Source of the DNA: Hydractinia symbiolongicarpus
Lineage: Eukaryota > Cnidaria > Hydrozoa > Anthoathecata > Hydractiniidae
Assembly (NCBI RefSeq): GCF_029227915.1
Contig: NC_079879.1
Coordinates: 28,216,501-28,280,500, forward strand
Reading direction: 5' to 3'
DNA length: 64,000 nt
Positions 10,731-24,154 of this stretch are shown here, in pieces. A program made the position numbers and the translations under genes. The notes below the pieces were generated by a model. That model had not been told where the DNA came from and did no database searches. It saw nothing but the letters and a program-made list of their open reading frames with translations. Numbering within the stretch: position 1 is the first letter of the stretch; every line of letters starts with the position of its first letter.

Positions 10731-12375
10731 CTAACGGCTAGGAATGGTCCCATAGTAAAAAATGAAATTTTTATCTACATTTTCAAATAAAGCGCTACCA
10801 GAGCGCCCAGTGTAATCGTTTAGTTCCAGGACTCATGTGAAATTAAGAAGAATGTTAATTTTTGGTGTCCAATTGTCTCATAATAACATTTATAAGGTTT
10901 CAGTCCAAAATCAGTTCAATAAAGTGCTACAGTCAATTGTTTCATTGTTAAAAGCGATGAAACCTAGTAATATCAGAAAAATATCGCTAAATGCATGTTG
11001 GTACGAACATGTGACGCAACCGTTGTAACTCAAACGAGCTGATACCAATTGAAAGACAATGAAATGTAATTTTTGAACCTGTCTCTATTATTTCAGCGCG
11101 CGCTAGCGGTTAGGATTGGTCCCACTGTAAAAAATGACTTATTTATCTAATTTTTTGAATAAAGCAATAACACAGCATCCAGTATAATTGCTGAGTTCCA
11201 GCAATCATGTCAAACTAAGAAAAATGTTATTTCTTGGAGTCCAATTGTCTCATTTATCATATTTATAAGGTCAAAGTTTAAAATCAGTTCAATTAAGTCC
11301 CACAGTCAATTGTTTCACAGTTAAAAGCGACGCAACCTAGTAATATCAGAAACATCTCGTAAACAGATGTTGGTACGAATATGTGACGCAATCGTTGTAA
11401 TTCATACGGACTGATACCGTTGGAAAGTCAATGAAATATAGTTTTTGAAACTGTCCCTATTTCTTGAGCGCAAGCTAACGGCTAGGAATGGTCCCACAGT
11501 AAAAAATGATTTTTTTATCTACATTTTCAAATAAAGCGCTACCGGAGCGCCCAGTGTAATCGCTTAGTTCTAGCAATCATGTCAAATTAAGAAGAATGTT
11601 ATTTTTTGGAGTCCAATTATCTCATCATAACATTTATAAGGTCACAGTCCAAAATCAGGTAAATAAAGTACTACAGTCAATTGTTTCATTGTTAAAAGCG
11701 ATGAAACCTAGTAATATCAGAAAAATATCGCTAAATGCATGTTGGTACGAATATGTGACGCAACCGTTGTAATTCAAACGAGCTGATACCGATAGAAAGT
11801 CAATAAAATATAGTTTTTGAAAGTGTCTCTATTACTTCAGCGCGCTAGCGGTTAGGATCGGTCCCACAGCAAAAAATGACTTATATATCTAATTTTTTGA
11901 ATAAAGCAATAATACAGCGTCCAGTGTAATTGCTGAGTTACAGCAATCATTTCATATTAAGAAGAACGTTACTTCTTGGAGTCCAGTTGTCTCATTATCA
12001 TATTTATAAGGTGAAATTGGTCCCACAGTAACAAATGATTTTTTTATCTACATTTTTAAATAAAGCACTACCACAGCTCCCAGTTTAATGGGTGAGTTTC
12101 AGCAATCATGTCAAACTAAGAAAAATGTGATTTCTTGGATTCCAATTGTCTCACTTATCACATTTATAAGGTCAAAGTCTAAAATTAGTTCAATTAAGTC
12201 CCACAGTCAATTGTTTCACAGTTAAAAGCGACACAACCTAGTAATATCTGAAACATCTCGTAAACAGATGTTGGTACGAATATGTGACGCAATCGTTGTA
12301 ATTCATACGGACTGATACCGTTAGAAAGTCAATGAAATATAGTTTTTGAAACTGTCTCTATTTCTTGAGCGCGTG
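10731..12375 (+). repeat. HOR-B copy 3 (1645 bp, five units)
   Basis: Units start at 10,731, 11,103, 11,475, 11,845 and 12,004 (372, 372, 370, 159 and 372 bp). It directly follows HOR-B copy 2 without an intervening HOR-A. Its last unit differs from copies 1-2: it has gcactaccacagctcccag, tttaatgggtgagtttcag and catctcgtaaacagatg, the variant that leads into HOR-C. It therefore marks the transition from A/B to C organisation. Confidence 0.88.
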
Positions 12376-14176
12376 CTAACGGCTAGGATTGGTCCCACAG
12401 TAAAAAATGAAATTTTTATCTACATTTTTAAATAAAGCGCTACCACAGCTCCCAGTGTAATCGCTGAGTTCCAGCAATCATGTCAAACTAAGAAAAATGT
12501 TATTTCTTGGAGTCCAATTGTCTTTTTTATCACATTTATCAGGTCAAAGTCTAAAATCAGTTCAATTAAGTCCCACAGTCAATCGTTTCACTGTTAAAAG
12601 TGATGCAACCTAGTAATATCAGAAACATATCGCTAAATAGATGTTGGTACGATAAGGTGACGCAATCGTTGTAATTAATCCTGACTGATACCGTTAGAAA
12701 GTCAATGAATATAGTTTTTGAAACTGTCTCTATTTCTTTGGCGCGCGCTAACGGCTAGGATTGGTCCCACAGTAAAAAATGACTTATTTATCTACATTTT
12801 TAAATAAAGCGCTACCAGAGCGCCCGGTGTAATTGCTTAGTTCCAGCAATCATGTCAAATTAAGAAGAATGTTATTTTTTGGAGTCCAATTGTCTCATTA
12901 TAACATTAATAAGGTCACAGTTCAAAAGCAGTTCAATAAAGTACTACAGTCAATTGTCTCACTGTTAAAATGAAACCTAGTAATATCAGAAAAATATCGC
13001 TAAATGCATGTTGGTACGAATATGTGACGCTACCGTTGTAACTCAAACGAGCTGATACCGATAGAAAGTCAATGAAATGTAGTTTTTGAAGCTGTCTCTA
13101 TTACTTCAGCGCGCGCTAGCGGTTAGTATTGGTCCCACAGTAAAAAATGACTTACTTATCTAATTTTTCGAACAAAGCAATAACACAGCGTCCAGTATAA
13201 TTGCTGAGTTACAGCTATCATTTCATATTAAGAAGAACGTTACTTCTTGGTGTCCAGTTGTCTCATTATCACATTTATAAGGTGAAATTGGTCCCACGGT
13301 AAAAAATGAAATTTTCATCTACATTTTTAAATAAAGCCCTACCACAGCTCCCAGTTTAATCGCTGAGTTCCAGCAATCATGTCAAACTAAGAAAAATGTT
13401 ATTTCTTGGAGTCCAATTGTCTCATTTATCACATTTATAAGGTCAAAATCTAAAATCAGTTCATTTAAGTCCCACAGTCAATTGTTTCACATTTAAAAGC
13501 GACACAACCTAGTAATATCAGAAAAATATCGCTAAATGCATGTTGGTACGAATATGTGACGCAACCGTTGTAATTCAAACGAGCTGATACCGATAGAAAG
13601 TCAATGAAATGTAGTTTTTGAAACTGTCTCTATTACTTCAGCGCGCTAGCGGTTAGGATTGGTCCCACAGCAAAAAATGACTTATATATCTAATTTTTTG
13701 AATAAAGCAATAATACAGCGTCCAGTGTAATTGCTGAGTTACAGCAATCATTTCATATTAAGAAGAACGTTACTTCTTGGAGTCCAGTTGTCTTATTATC
13801 ACATTTATAAGGTGAAATTGGTCCCACAGTAAAAAATGATTTTTTTATCTACATTTTTAAATAAAGCACTACCACAGCTCCCAGTTTAATGGGTGAGTTT
13901 CAGCAATCATGTCAAACTAAGAAAAATGTGATTTCTTGGAGTCCAATTGTCTCACTTATCACATTTATAAGGTCAAAGTCTAAAATTAGTTCAATTAAGT
14001 CCCACAGTCAATTGTTTCACAGTTAAAAGCGACACAACCTAGTAATATCAGAAACATCTCCTAAACAGATGTTGGTACGAATATGTGACGCAATCGTTGC
14101 AATTCATACGGACTGATACCGTTAGAAAGTCAATGAAATATAGTTTTTGAAACTGTCTCTATTTCTTGAGCGCGTG
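12376..14176 (+). repeat. HOR-C copy 1 (1801 bp, six units)
   Basis: Units start at 12,376, 12,748, 13,116, 13,275, 13,646 and 13,805 (372, 368, 159, 371, 159 and 372 bp). Two 159-bp units alternate with longer ones. Markers are gatgttggtacgataaggtg in unit 1, the 4-bp-deleted ctgttaaaatgaaacc in unit 2, gcccacc-like gccctaccacagctccc in unit 4 and tttaatgggtgag in unit 6. Offset +9978 finds the same block at 22,354. Confidence 0.92.
12402..12432. other. Run of A/T tracts, candidate bent-DNA segment (representative)
   Basis: Three tracts (aaaaaa, aaattttt, attttt-aaa) lie within about 30 bp, roughly one helical turn apart, in almost every monomer just after cccacagt. Phased A/T tracts can bend DNA and position nucleosomes. 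Phasing here is only approximate. Confidence 0.35.
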
Positions 14177-16411
14177 CTAACGGCTAGGATTGGTCCCACA
14201 GTAAAAAATGAAATTTTTATCTACATTTTTAAATAAAGCGCTACCACAGCTCCCAGTGTAATCGCTGAGTTCCAGCAATCATGTCAAACTAAGAAAAATG
14301 TTATTTCTTGGAGTCCAATTGTCTCTTTTATCACATTTATAAGGTCAAAGTCTAAAATCAGTTCAATTAAGTCCCACAGTCAATCGTTTCAGTGTTAAAA
14401 GCGATGCAACCTAGTAATATCAGAAACATATCGCTAAATAGATGTTGGTACGATAAGGTGACGCAATCGTTGTAATTCATCCTGACTGATACCGTTAGAA
14501 AGTCAATGAATATAGTTTTTGAAACTGTCTCTATTTCTTTGGCGCGTGCTAACGGCTAGGATTGGTCCCACAGTAAAAAATGACTTATTTATCTACATTT
14601 TTAAATAAAGCGCTCCCAAAGCTCCCAGTATAATCGCTGAGTTCCAGCAATCATGTCAAACTAAGAAAAATGTTATTTCTTGGAGTCCAATTGTCTCATT
14701 TATCACATTTATAAGGTCAAAGTCTAAAATCAGTTCTATTGAGCCCCACAGTCAATTGTTTCTCAGTTAAAAGCGACTCAACCTAGTAATATCAGAAAAA
14801 TATCGCTAAATGCATGTTGGTACCATTATGTGACGCAACCCTTGTAACTCAAACGAGCTGATTCCGATAGAAAGTCAATGGAATGTAGTTTTTGAAACTG
14901 TCTCTATTTCTTCAGCGCGGGCTAGCGGTTAGGATTGGTCCCACAGTACAAAATGATTTATTTATCTAATTTTTTGAATAAAGCAATAACACAGCGGCCA
15001 GTATAATTGCTGAGTTACAACAATCATTTCATATTAAGAAGAACGTTACTTCTTGGGGTCCAGTTGTCTCATTATAACATTTAAAAGGTCAAAGTCTAAA
15101 ATCAGTTCAATTAAGTCCCACAGACAGTTGTTTCACCTTTTAAAGCGACGCAATCTAGTAATATCAGAAACATATCGCTAAATACATGTTGGTACGAATA
15201 TGTGACGCAATCGTTGTAGTTTATCCGTACTGATACCGTTAGAAAGTCAATGAAATATAGTTTTTGAAACTGTCTCTATTTCTTTGGCGGGTGCTAACGG
15301 CTAGGATTGGTCCCACAGTAAAAAATGACTTATTTATCTACATTTTTAAATAAAGCGCTACCAGAGCGCCCGGTGTAATTGCTTAGTTCCAGCAACCATG
15401 TCAAATTAAGAAGAATATTGTTTTTTGGATTCTAATTATCTCATTATAACATTAATAAGGTGACAGTCCAAATGCAGTTGAATAAAGTCCTACAGTCAAT
15501 TGTTTCACTGTTAAAAGCGATGAAACCTAGTAATATCAGAAAAATATCGCTAAATGCATGTCGGTACGAATATGTGAAGCAACCGTTGTATCTCAAACGG
15601 ACTGATACCGTTAGAAAGTCAATGTAATATAGTCTTTGAAATTGTCTCAATTTCTTTAGCGCCTGCTAACGGCTAGGATTGGTCCCACAATAAAAAATGA
15701 CTTATTTATCCAAATATTTAAATGAAGCGCTACCACAGTGCCCAGTGTAATCGCTGAATTCCAGCAATCTTGTCAAATTAAGAAGAATGTTATTTCTTGG
15801 AGTCCAACTGTCTCATTTATCACATTTATAAGGTCAAAATCCAAAATCTGTTCAATTAAGTCCCACAGACAGTTTTTTCACATTTTAAAGCGACGCAACC
15901 TAGTAATATCAGAAACATATCGCTAAATACATGTTGGTACGAATATGTGACGCAATCGTTGTAATTCATCCGGACTGATACCGTTAGAAAGTCAATGAAA
16001 CATAGTTTTTGAAGCTGTCTCTATTTCTTGAGCGTGAGCTAACGGCTATGATTGGTTCTACAGTACAAAATGAATTTTTTATCTACATTTTTAAATAAAG
16101 CGCTACCACAGCTCCCAGTGTAACCACTGAGTTCCAGCAATCATGTCAAACTAAGAAAAATGTTATTTCTTGGAATCCAATTGTCTCTTTTATCACATTT
16201 ATAAGGTCAAAGTCCAAAATCAGCGCAATAAAGTCCCACAGTCAATCGTTTCACTGTTAAAAGCGATGAAACCTAATAGTATCAGAAAGATATCGCCAAA
16301 TGCATGTTGGGACGAATATGTGACGCAACCGTCGTAACTCACACGGACTGATACCGTTAGAAATTCAATTAAATGTAGTTTTTGAAGCTGTCTCTATTTC
16401 TTGAGCGCGTG
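14177..16411 (+). repeat. Block N copy 1 (2235 bp, six full-length units)
   Basis: Units start at 14,177, 14,549, 14,922, 15,294, 15,666 and 16,039 (372, 373, 372, 372, 373 and 373 bp). No short units are present. The same block lies at 24,155-26,389, exactly 9978 bp away, with only scattered substitutions seen. The unit at 14,922 is related to the 159-bp class but undeleted. Confidence 0.9.
14922..15293 (+). repeat. Full-length relative of the 159-bp unit
   Basis: The left half carries the private variants of the 159-bp class: tttgaataaagcaataaca, a gagttac form, caatcatttcatattaag, and gaacgttacttcttgg. It then continues through ttaaaaggtcaaagtctaaa into a normal right half, so it has not suffered the 213-bp loss. 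The only other such unit is its duplicate at 24,900-25,271. It is either the ancestor type of the short class or a recombinant that regained the right half. Confidence 0.8.
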
Positions 16412-17529
16412 CTAACGGCTAGGATTGGTCCCACAGTAAAAATGAAATTTTTATCTACATTTTTAAATAAAGCGCTACCAAAGCTCCCAGTGTAATCGCT
16501 GAGTTCCAGGAATCATGTCAAACTAAGAAAAATGTTATTTCTTGGAGTCAAATTGTCTCTTTTATCACATTTATACCGTCAAAGTCCAAAATCAGTTCAA
16601 TAAAGTCCCACAGTCAATCGTTTCACTGTTAAAAGCGATGAAACCTAATAATATCAGAAAAATATCGCTAAATGCATGTTGGTACGAATATGTGACGCAA
16701 CAGTCGTAACTCACACGGACTAATACCGTTAGAAAATCAATTAAATGTAGTTTTTGAAGCTGTCTCTATTTCTTGAGCGCGTACTAACGGCTAGGATTGG
16801 TCCCACAGTAAAAATGAAATTTTTATCTACATTTTTAAATAAAGCGCTACCAAAGCTCCCAGTGTAATCGCTGAGTTCCAGGAATCATGTCAAACTAAGA
16901 AAAATGTTATTTCTTGGAGTCAAATTGTCTCTTTTATCACATTTATAACGTCAAAGTCCAAAATCACTTCAATAAAGTCCCACAGTCAATCGTTTCACTG
17001 TTAAAAGCGATGAAACCTAATAATATCAGAAAAATAATGCTAAATACATGTTGGTACGAATATGTGACGCAACCGTCGTAACTCACACGGACTGATACCG
17101 TTAGAAAGTCAATTAAATGTAGTTTTTGAAACTATCTGTATTTTTGGAGCGCGTGCTAACGGCTAGGATTGGTCCCACAGTAAAGTGTGAATTTTTTATC
17201 TACATTTTCAAATAAAGCGCTACCAGAGCGCCCAGTGTAATCGCTTAGTTCCAGCAATCATGTCAAATTAAGAAGAATGTTATTTCTTGGAGTCCAACTG
17301 TCTCATTTATCACATTTATAAGGTCAAAATCCAACATCTGTTCAATTAAGTTCCACAGTCAATTGTTTCACAGTTAAAAGCGACGCAACCTAGTAAAATT
17401 ATAAAGATATCGCTAAATGCATGTTGGTACGAATATATGACGCAACCGTCGTAACTCACACGGACTGATACTGTTAGAAAGTCAATGAAATATAGTTTTT
17501 GAAACTGTCTCTATTCCTTGTGCGCGAGC
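16412..17529 (+). repeat. Block M copy 2, ending in a fusion monomer
   Basis: Units start at 16,412, 16,784 and 17,156 (372, 372 and 374 bp). The first two match 27,509 and 27,881 (shared tttataccgtcaaag, aaaataatgctaaatacatg). The third starts like the unit at 28,253 (cagtaaagtgtgaattt) but ends like the 261-bp unit at 28,626 (gaatatatgacgcaacc, gatactgttagaaag). It is a fusion that has lost about 260 bp relative to the other copy. Confidence 0.88.
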
Positions 17530-17901
17530 TAACGGCTAGGATTGGTCCCACAGTACAAAATGAATTTTTTATCTACATTTTGAAATAAAACGCTACCACA
17601 GCTCCCAGTGTAATCGCTGAGTTCCAGCAATCATGTCAAACTAAGAAAAATGTTATTTCTTGGAGTCCAATTGTCTCTTTTATCACATTTATAAGGTCAA
17701 AGTCCAAGGTCAGTTTAATAAAGTCCCACAGTCAATCGTTTCACTGTTAAAAGCGATGAAACCTAATAGAATCAGAAAGATATCGCTAAATGCATGTTGG
17801 TACAAATATGTGACGCAACCGTCGTAACTCACACGGACTGATACCGTTAGAAAGTCAATTAAATGTAGTTTTTGAAGCTGTCTCTATTTTTGGAGCGCGT
17901 G
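17530..17901 (+). repeat. Single monomer, HOR-A last-unit type
   Basis: This unit carries aataaaacgctacc and tggtacaaatatgtgac, as do the last units of HOR-A at 3190, 4942, 8712 and 33,027. It matches 28,887-29,259, so the tail of a HOR-A lies between block M and HOR-B here. Confidence 0.85.
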
Positions 17902-19546
17902 CTAACGGCTAGGAATGGTCCCATAGTAAAAAATGAAATTTTTATCTACATTTTCAAATAAAGCGCTACCAGAGCGCCCAGTGTAATCGCTTAGTTCCAG
18001 GACTCATGTGAAATTAAGAAGAATGTTAATTTTTGGTGTCCAATTGTCTCATAATAACATTTATAAGGTTTCAGTCCAAAATCAGTTCAATAAAGTGCTA
18101 CAGTCAATTGTTTCATTGTTAAAAGCGATGAAACCTAGTAATATCAGAAAAATATCGCTAAATGCATGTTGGTACGAACATGTGACGCAACCGTTGTAAC
18201 TCAAACGAGCTGATACCAATTGAAAGACAATGAAATGTAATTTTTGAACCTGTCTCTATTACTTCAGCGCGGGCTAGCGGTTAGGATTGGTCCCACAGTA
18301 AAAAATGACTTATTTATCTAATTTTTTGAATAAAGCAATAACACAGCGTCCAGTATAATTGCTGAGTTCCAGCAATCATGTCAAACTAAGAAAAATGTTA
18401 TTTCTTGGAGTCCAATTGTCTCATTGATCATATTTATAAGGTCAAAGTTTAAAATCAGTTCAATTAAGTCCCACAGTCAATTGTTTCACAGTTAAAAGCG
18501 ACGCAACCTAGTAATATCAGAAACATCTCGTAAACAGATGTTGGTACGAATATGTGACGCAATCGTTGTAATTCTTACGGACTGATACCGTTGGAAAGTC
18601 AATGAAATATAATTTTTGAAACTGTCTCTATTTCTTGAGCGCAAGCTAACGGCTAGGAATGTTCCCACAGTAAAAAATGATTTTTTTATCTACATTTTCA
18701 AATAAAGCGCTACCGGAGCGCCCAGTGTAATCGCTTAGTTCCAGCAATCATGTCAAATTAAGAAGAATGTTATTTTTTGGAGTCCAATTATCTCATCATA
18801 ACATTTATAAGGTCACAGTCCAAAATCAGGTCAATAAAGTATTACAGTCAATTTTTTCATTGTTAAAAGCGATGAAACCTAGTAATATCAGAAAAATATC
18901 GCTAAATGCATGTTGGTACGAATATGTGACGCAACCGTTGTAATTCAAACGAGCTGATACCGATAAAAAGTCAATAAAATGTAGTTTTTGAAACTGTCTC
19001 TATTACTTCAGCGCGCTAGCGGTTAGGATTGGTCCCACAGCAAAAAATGACTTATATATCTAATTTTTTGAATAAAGCAATAATACAGCGTCCAGTGTAA
19101 TTGCTGAGTTACAGCAATCATTTCATATTAAGAAGAACGTTACTTCTTGGAGTCCAGTTGTCTCATTATCATATTTATAAGGTGAAATTGGTCCCACAGT
19201 AACAAATGATTTTTTTATCTACATTTTTAAATAAAGCACTACCACAGCTCCCAGTTTAATGGGTGAGTTTCAGCAATCATGTCAAACTAAGAAAAATGTG
19301 ATTTCTTGGATTCCAATTGTCTCACTTATCACATTTATAAGGTCAAAGTCTAAAATTAGTTCAATTAAGTCCCACAGTCAATTGTTTCACAGTTAAAAGC
19401 GACACAACCTAGTAATATCTGAAACATCTCGTAAACAGATGTTGGTACGAATATGTGACGCAATCGTTGTAATTCATACGGACTGATACCGTTAGAAAGT
19501 CAATGAAATATAGTTTTTGAAACTGTCTCTATTTCTTGAGCGCGTG
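17902..19546 (+). repeat. HOR-B copy 4 (1645 bp, five units)
   Basis: Units start at 17,902, 18,274, 18,646, 19,016 and 19,175 (372, 372, 370, 159 and 372 bp). It shares the private variants aatgttcccacag, caataaagtattacag and cgataaaaagtcaat with 29,260-30,373, at offset 11,358. It is therefore closer to that distant copy than to the neighbouring copy 3. Confidence 0.9.
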
Positions 19547-20552
19547 CTAACGGCTAGGATTGGTCACACAGTAAAAAATGAAATTTTTATCTACATTTTT
19601 AAATAAAGCGCTACCAGAGCGCCCGGTGTAATCGCTGAGTTCCAGCAATGATGTCAAATTAAGAAGAATGTTATTCTTTGGGGTCCAATTGTCTCATTTA
19701 TCACATTTATCAGGTCAATGTCTAAAATCAGTTTAATTAAGTCCCACAGACAGTTGTTTTACACTTTAAAGCGACGCAACCAAGTAATATCAGAAACATA
19801 TCGCTAAATACATAATGGTACGAATATGTGACGCAGCCGTTGTATCTCAAACGGACTGATACCGTTAGAAAGACAATGTAATATAGTCTTTGAAATTGTC
19901 TCAATTTCTTTAGCGCCTGCTAACGGCTAGGATTGGTCCCACAGTAAAAAATGACTTATTTATCTAACTATTTAAATGAAGCGCTACCACAGCGCCCAGT
20001 GTAATCGCTGAATTCCAGCAATCTTGTCAAATTAAGAAGAATGTTATTTCTTGGAGTCCAACTGTCTCATTTATCACATTTATAAAGTCAAAATCCAAAA
20101 TCTGTTCAATTAAGTCCCACAGTCAATTGTTTCACAGTTAAAAGCGACGCAACCTATTAATATCAGAAACATATCGCTAAACAGATGTTCGTACGAATAT
20201 GTGACGCAATCGTTGTAATTCATACGGCCTGATACCGTTAGAAAGTCAATGAAATATAGGTTTTGAAACTGTCTCTATTTCTTTAGCGCGTGCTAACGGC
20301 TAGGATTGGTCCCACAGTAAAAATGAAATTTTTATCTACATTTTTAAATAAAGCGCTACCACAGCGCCCAGTGTAATCGCTGAATTCCAGTTTCACAGTT
20401 AAAAGCGACACAACCTAGTAATATCTGAAACATCTCGTAAACAGATGTTGGTACGAATATGTGACGCAATCGTTGTAATTCATACGGACTGATACCGTTA
20501 GAAAGTCAATGAAATATAGTTTTTGAAACTGTCTCTATTTCTTGAGCGCGTG
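19547..20552 (+). repeat. Truncated HOR-A (three units)
   Basis: Units start at 19,547, 19,920 and 20,293 (373, 373 and 260 bp). The first two match 31,647 and 32,020 at offset 12,100 (shared tatctaactatttaaatg). The third-from-last and last units of HOR-A are missing. The 260-bp unit has a right half of the 12,004/19,175 type, so the block was cut and rejoined to HOR-C. Confidence 0.88.
20293..20552 (+). repeat. Hybrid 260-bp short monomer
   Basis: The left side has the class-defining joint gaattccag-tttcacag, and an aaaaatgaaatttttatc start as at 28,626. The right side reads tatctgaaacatctcgtaaa, which belongs to last units of HOR-B. The exchange point must lie within the roughly 30 bp of shared sequence around 20,390-20,420. 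Confidence 0.8.
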
Positions 20553-22353
20553 CTAACGGCTAGGATTGGTCCCACAGTAAAAAATGAAATTTTTATCTAC
20601 ATTTTTAAATAAAGCGCTACCACAGCTCCCAGTGTAATCGCTGAGTTCCAGCAATCATGTCAAACTAAGAAAAATGTTATTTCTTGGAGTCCAATTGTCT
20701 TTTTTATCACATTTATCAGGTCAAAGTCTAAAATCAGTTCAATTAAGTCCCACAGTCAATCGTTTCACTGTTAAAAGTGATGCAACCTAGTAATATCAGA
20801 AACATATCGCTAAATAGATGTTGGTACGATAAGGTGACGCAATCGTTGTAATTCATCCTGACTGATACCGTTAGAAAGTCAATGAATATAGTTTTTGAAA
20901 CTGTCTCTATTTCTTTGGCGCGCGCTAACGGCTAGGATTGGTCCCACAGTAAAAAATGACTTATTTATCTACATTTTTAAATAAAGCGCTACCAGAGCGC
21001 CCGGTGTAATTGCTTAGTTCCAGCAATCATGTCAAATTAAGAAGAATGTTATTTTTTGGAGTCCAATTGTCTCATTATAACATTAATAAGGTCACAGTTC
21101 AAAAGCAGTTCAATAAAGTACTACAGTCAATTGTCTCACTGTTAAAATGAAACCTAGTAATATCAGAAAAATATCGCTAAATGCATGTTGGTACGAATAT
21201 GTGACGCTACCGTTGTAACTCAAACGAGCTGATACCGATAGAAAGTCAATGAAATGTAGTTTTTGAAGCTGTCTCTATTACTTCAGCGCGCGCTAGCGGT
21301 TAGTATTGGTCCCACAGTAAAAAATGACTTACTTATCTAATTTTTCGAACAAAGCAATAACACAGCGTCCAGTATAATTGCTGAGTTACAGCTATCATTT
21401 CATATTAAGAAGAACGTTACTTCTTGGTGTCCAGTTGTCTCATTATCACATTTATAAGGTGAAATTGGTCCCACGGTAAAAAATGAAATTTTCATCTACA
21501 TTTTTAAATAAAGCCCTACCACAGCTCCCAGTTTAATCGCTGAGTTCCAGCAATCATGTCAAACTAAGAAAAATGTTATTTCTTGGAGTCCAATTGTCTC
21601 ATTTATCACATTTATAAGGTCAAAATCTAAAATCAGTTCATTTAAGTCCCACAGTCAATTGTTTCACATTTAAAAGCGACACAACCTAGTAATATCAGAA
21701 AAATATCGCTAAATGCATGTTGGTACGAATATGTGACGCAACCGTTGTAATTCAAACGAGCTGATACCGATAGAAAGTCAATGAAATGTAGTTTTTGAAA
21801 CTGTCTCTATTACTTCAGCGCGCTAGCGGTTAGGATTGGTCCCACAGCAAAAAATGACTTATATATCTAATTTTTTGAATAAAGCAATAATACAGCGTCC
21901 AGTGTAATTGCTGAGTTACAGCAATCATTTCATATTAAGAAGAACGTTACTTCTTGGAGTCCAGTTGTCTTATTATCACATTTATAAGGTGAAATTGGTC
22001 CCACAGTAAAAAATGATTTTTTTATCTACATTTTTAAATAAAGCACTACCACAGCTCCCAGTTTAATGGGTGAGTTTCAGCAATCATGTCAAACTAAGAA
22101 AAATGTGATTTCTTGGAGTCCAATTGTCTCACTTATCACATTTATAAGGTCAAAGTCTAAAATTAGTTCAATTAAGTCCCACAGTCAATTGTTTCACAGT
22201 TAAAAACGACACAACCTAGTAATATCAGAAACATCTCGTAAACAGATGTTGGTACGAATATGTGACGCAATCGTTGCAATTCATACGGACTGATACCGTT
22301 AGAAAGTCAATGAAATATAGTTTTTGAAACTGTCTCTATTTCTTGAGCGCGTG
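20553..22353 (+). repeat. HOR-C copy 2 (1801 bp, six units)
   Basis: Units start at 20,553, 20,925, 21,293, 21,452, 21,823 and 21,982 (372, 368, 159, 371, 159 and 372 bp). It shares tttttcgaacaaagcaat with copies 1 and 3, and is followed immediately by copy 3. Confidence 0.92.
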
Positions 22354-24154
22354 CTAACGGCTAGGATTGGTCCCACAGTAAAAAATGAAATTTTTATCTA
22401 CATTTTTAAATAAAGCGCTACCACAGCTCCCAGTGTAATCGCTGAGTTCCAGCAATCATGTCAAACTAAGAAAAATGTTATTTCTTGGAGTCCAATTGTC
22501 TCTTTTATCACATTTATAAGGTCAAAGTCTAAAATCAGTTCAATTAAGTCCCACAGTCAATCGTTTCACTGTTAAAAGTGATGCAACCTAGTAATATCAG
22601 AAACATATCGCTAAATAGATGTTGGTACGATAAGGTGACGCAATCGTTGTAATTCATCCTGACTGATACCGTTAGAAAGTCAATGAATATAGTTTTTGAA
22701 ACTGTCTCTATTTCTTTGGCGCGCGCTAACGGCTAGGATTGGTCCCACAGTAAAAAATGACTTATTTATCTACATTTTTAAATAAAGCGCTACCAGAGCG
22801 CCCGGTGTAATTGCTTAGTTCCAGCAATCATGTCAAATTAAGAAGAATGTTATTTTTTGGAGTCCAATTGTCTCATTATAACATTAATAAGGTCACAGTT
22901 CAAAAGCAGTTCAATAAAGTACTACAGTCAATTGTCTCACTGTTAAAATGAAACCTAGTAATATCAGAAAAATATCGCTAAATGCATGTTGGTACGAATA
23001 TGTGACGCTACCGTTGTAACTCAAACGAGCTGATACCGATAGAAAGTCAATGAAATGTAGTTTTTGAAGCTGTCTCTATTACTTCAGCGCGCGCTAGCGG
23101 TTAGTATTGGTCCCACAGTAAAAAATGACTTACTTATCTAATTTTTCGAACAAAGCAATAACACAGCGTCCAGTATAATTGCTGAGTTACAGCTATCATT
23201 TCATATTAAGAAGAACGTTACTTCTTGGTGTCCAGTTGTCTCATTATCACATTTATAAGGTGAAATTGGTCCCACGGTAAAAAATGAAATTTTCATCTAC
23301 ATTTTTAAATAAAGCCCTACCACAGCTCCCAGTTTAATCGCTGAGTTCCAGCAATCATGTCAAACTAAGAAAAATGTTATTTCTTGGAGTCCAATTGTCT
23401 CATTTATCACATTTATAAGGTCAAAATCTAAAATCAGTTCATTTAAGTCCCACAGTCAATTGTTTCACATTTAAAAGCGACACAACCTAGTAATATCAGA
23501 AAAATATCGCTAAATGCATGTTGGTACGAATATGTGACGCAACCGTTGTAATTCAAACGAGCTGATACCGATAGAAAGTCAATGAAATGTAGTTTTTGAA
23601 ACTGTCTCTATTACTTCAGCGCGCTAGCGGTTAGGATTGGTCCCACAGCAAAAAATGACTTATATATCTAATTTTTTGAATAAAGCAATAATACAGCGTC
23701 CAGTGTAATTGCTGAGTTACAGCAATCATTTCATATTAAGAAGAACGTTACTTCTTGGAGTCCAGTTGTCTTATTATCACATTTATAAGGTGAAATTGGT
23801 CCCACAGTAAAAAATGATTTTTTTATCTACATTTTTAAATAAAGCACTACCACAGCTCCCAGTTTAATGGGTGAGTTTCAGCAATCATGTCAAACTAAGA
23901 AAAATGTGATTTCTTGGAGTCCAATTGTCTCACTTATCACATTTATAAGGTCAAAGTCTAAAATTAGTTCAATTAAGTCCCACAGTCAATTGTTTCACAG
24001 TTAAAAGCGACACAACCTAGTAATATCAGAAACATCTCGTAAACAGATGTTGGTACGAATATGTGACGCAATCGTTGCAATTCATACGGACTGATACCGT
24101 TAGAAAGTCAATGAAATATAGTTTTTGAAACTGTCTCTATTTCTTGAGCGCGTG
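22354..24154 (+). repeat. HOR-C copy 3 (1801 bp, six units)
   Basis: Units start at 22,354, 22,726, 23,094, 23,253, 23,624 and 23,783, with lengths as in copy 1. It opens the long-range duplicate of 12,376-20,292 (offset 9978) and is also in direct tandem with copy 2. Confidence 0.92.

Noticed and set aside
15444-15650. 68-codon minus-strand open frame, repeated at 25,422-25,628
   Set aside because: It is the reverse strand of ordinary monomers, and the two copies are the 9978-bp duplicates of block N. No recognisable domain.
15738-15926. 62-codon plus-strand open frame
   Set aside because: It is a chance opening in one monomer. The duplicate unit at 25,716 onward does not keep it open, which argues against selection.
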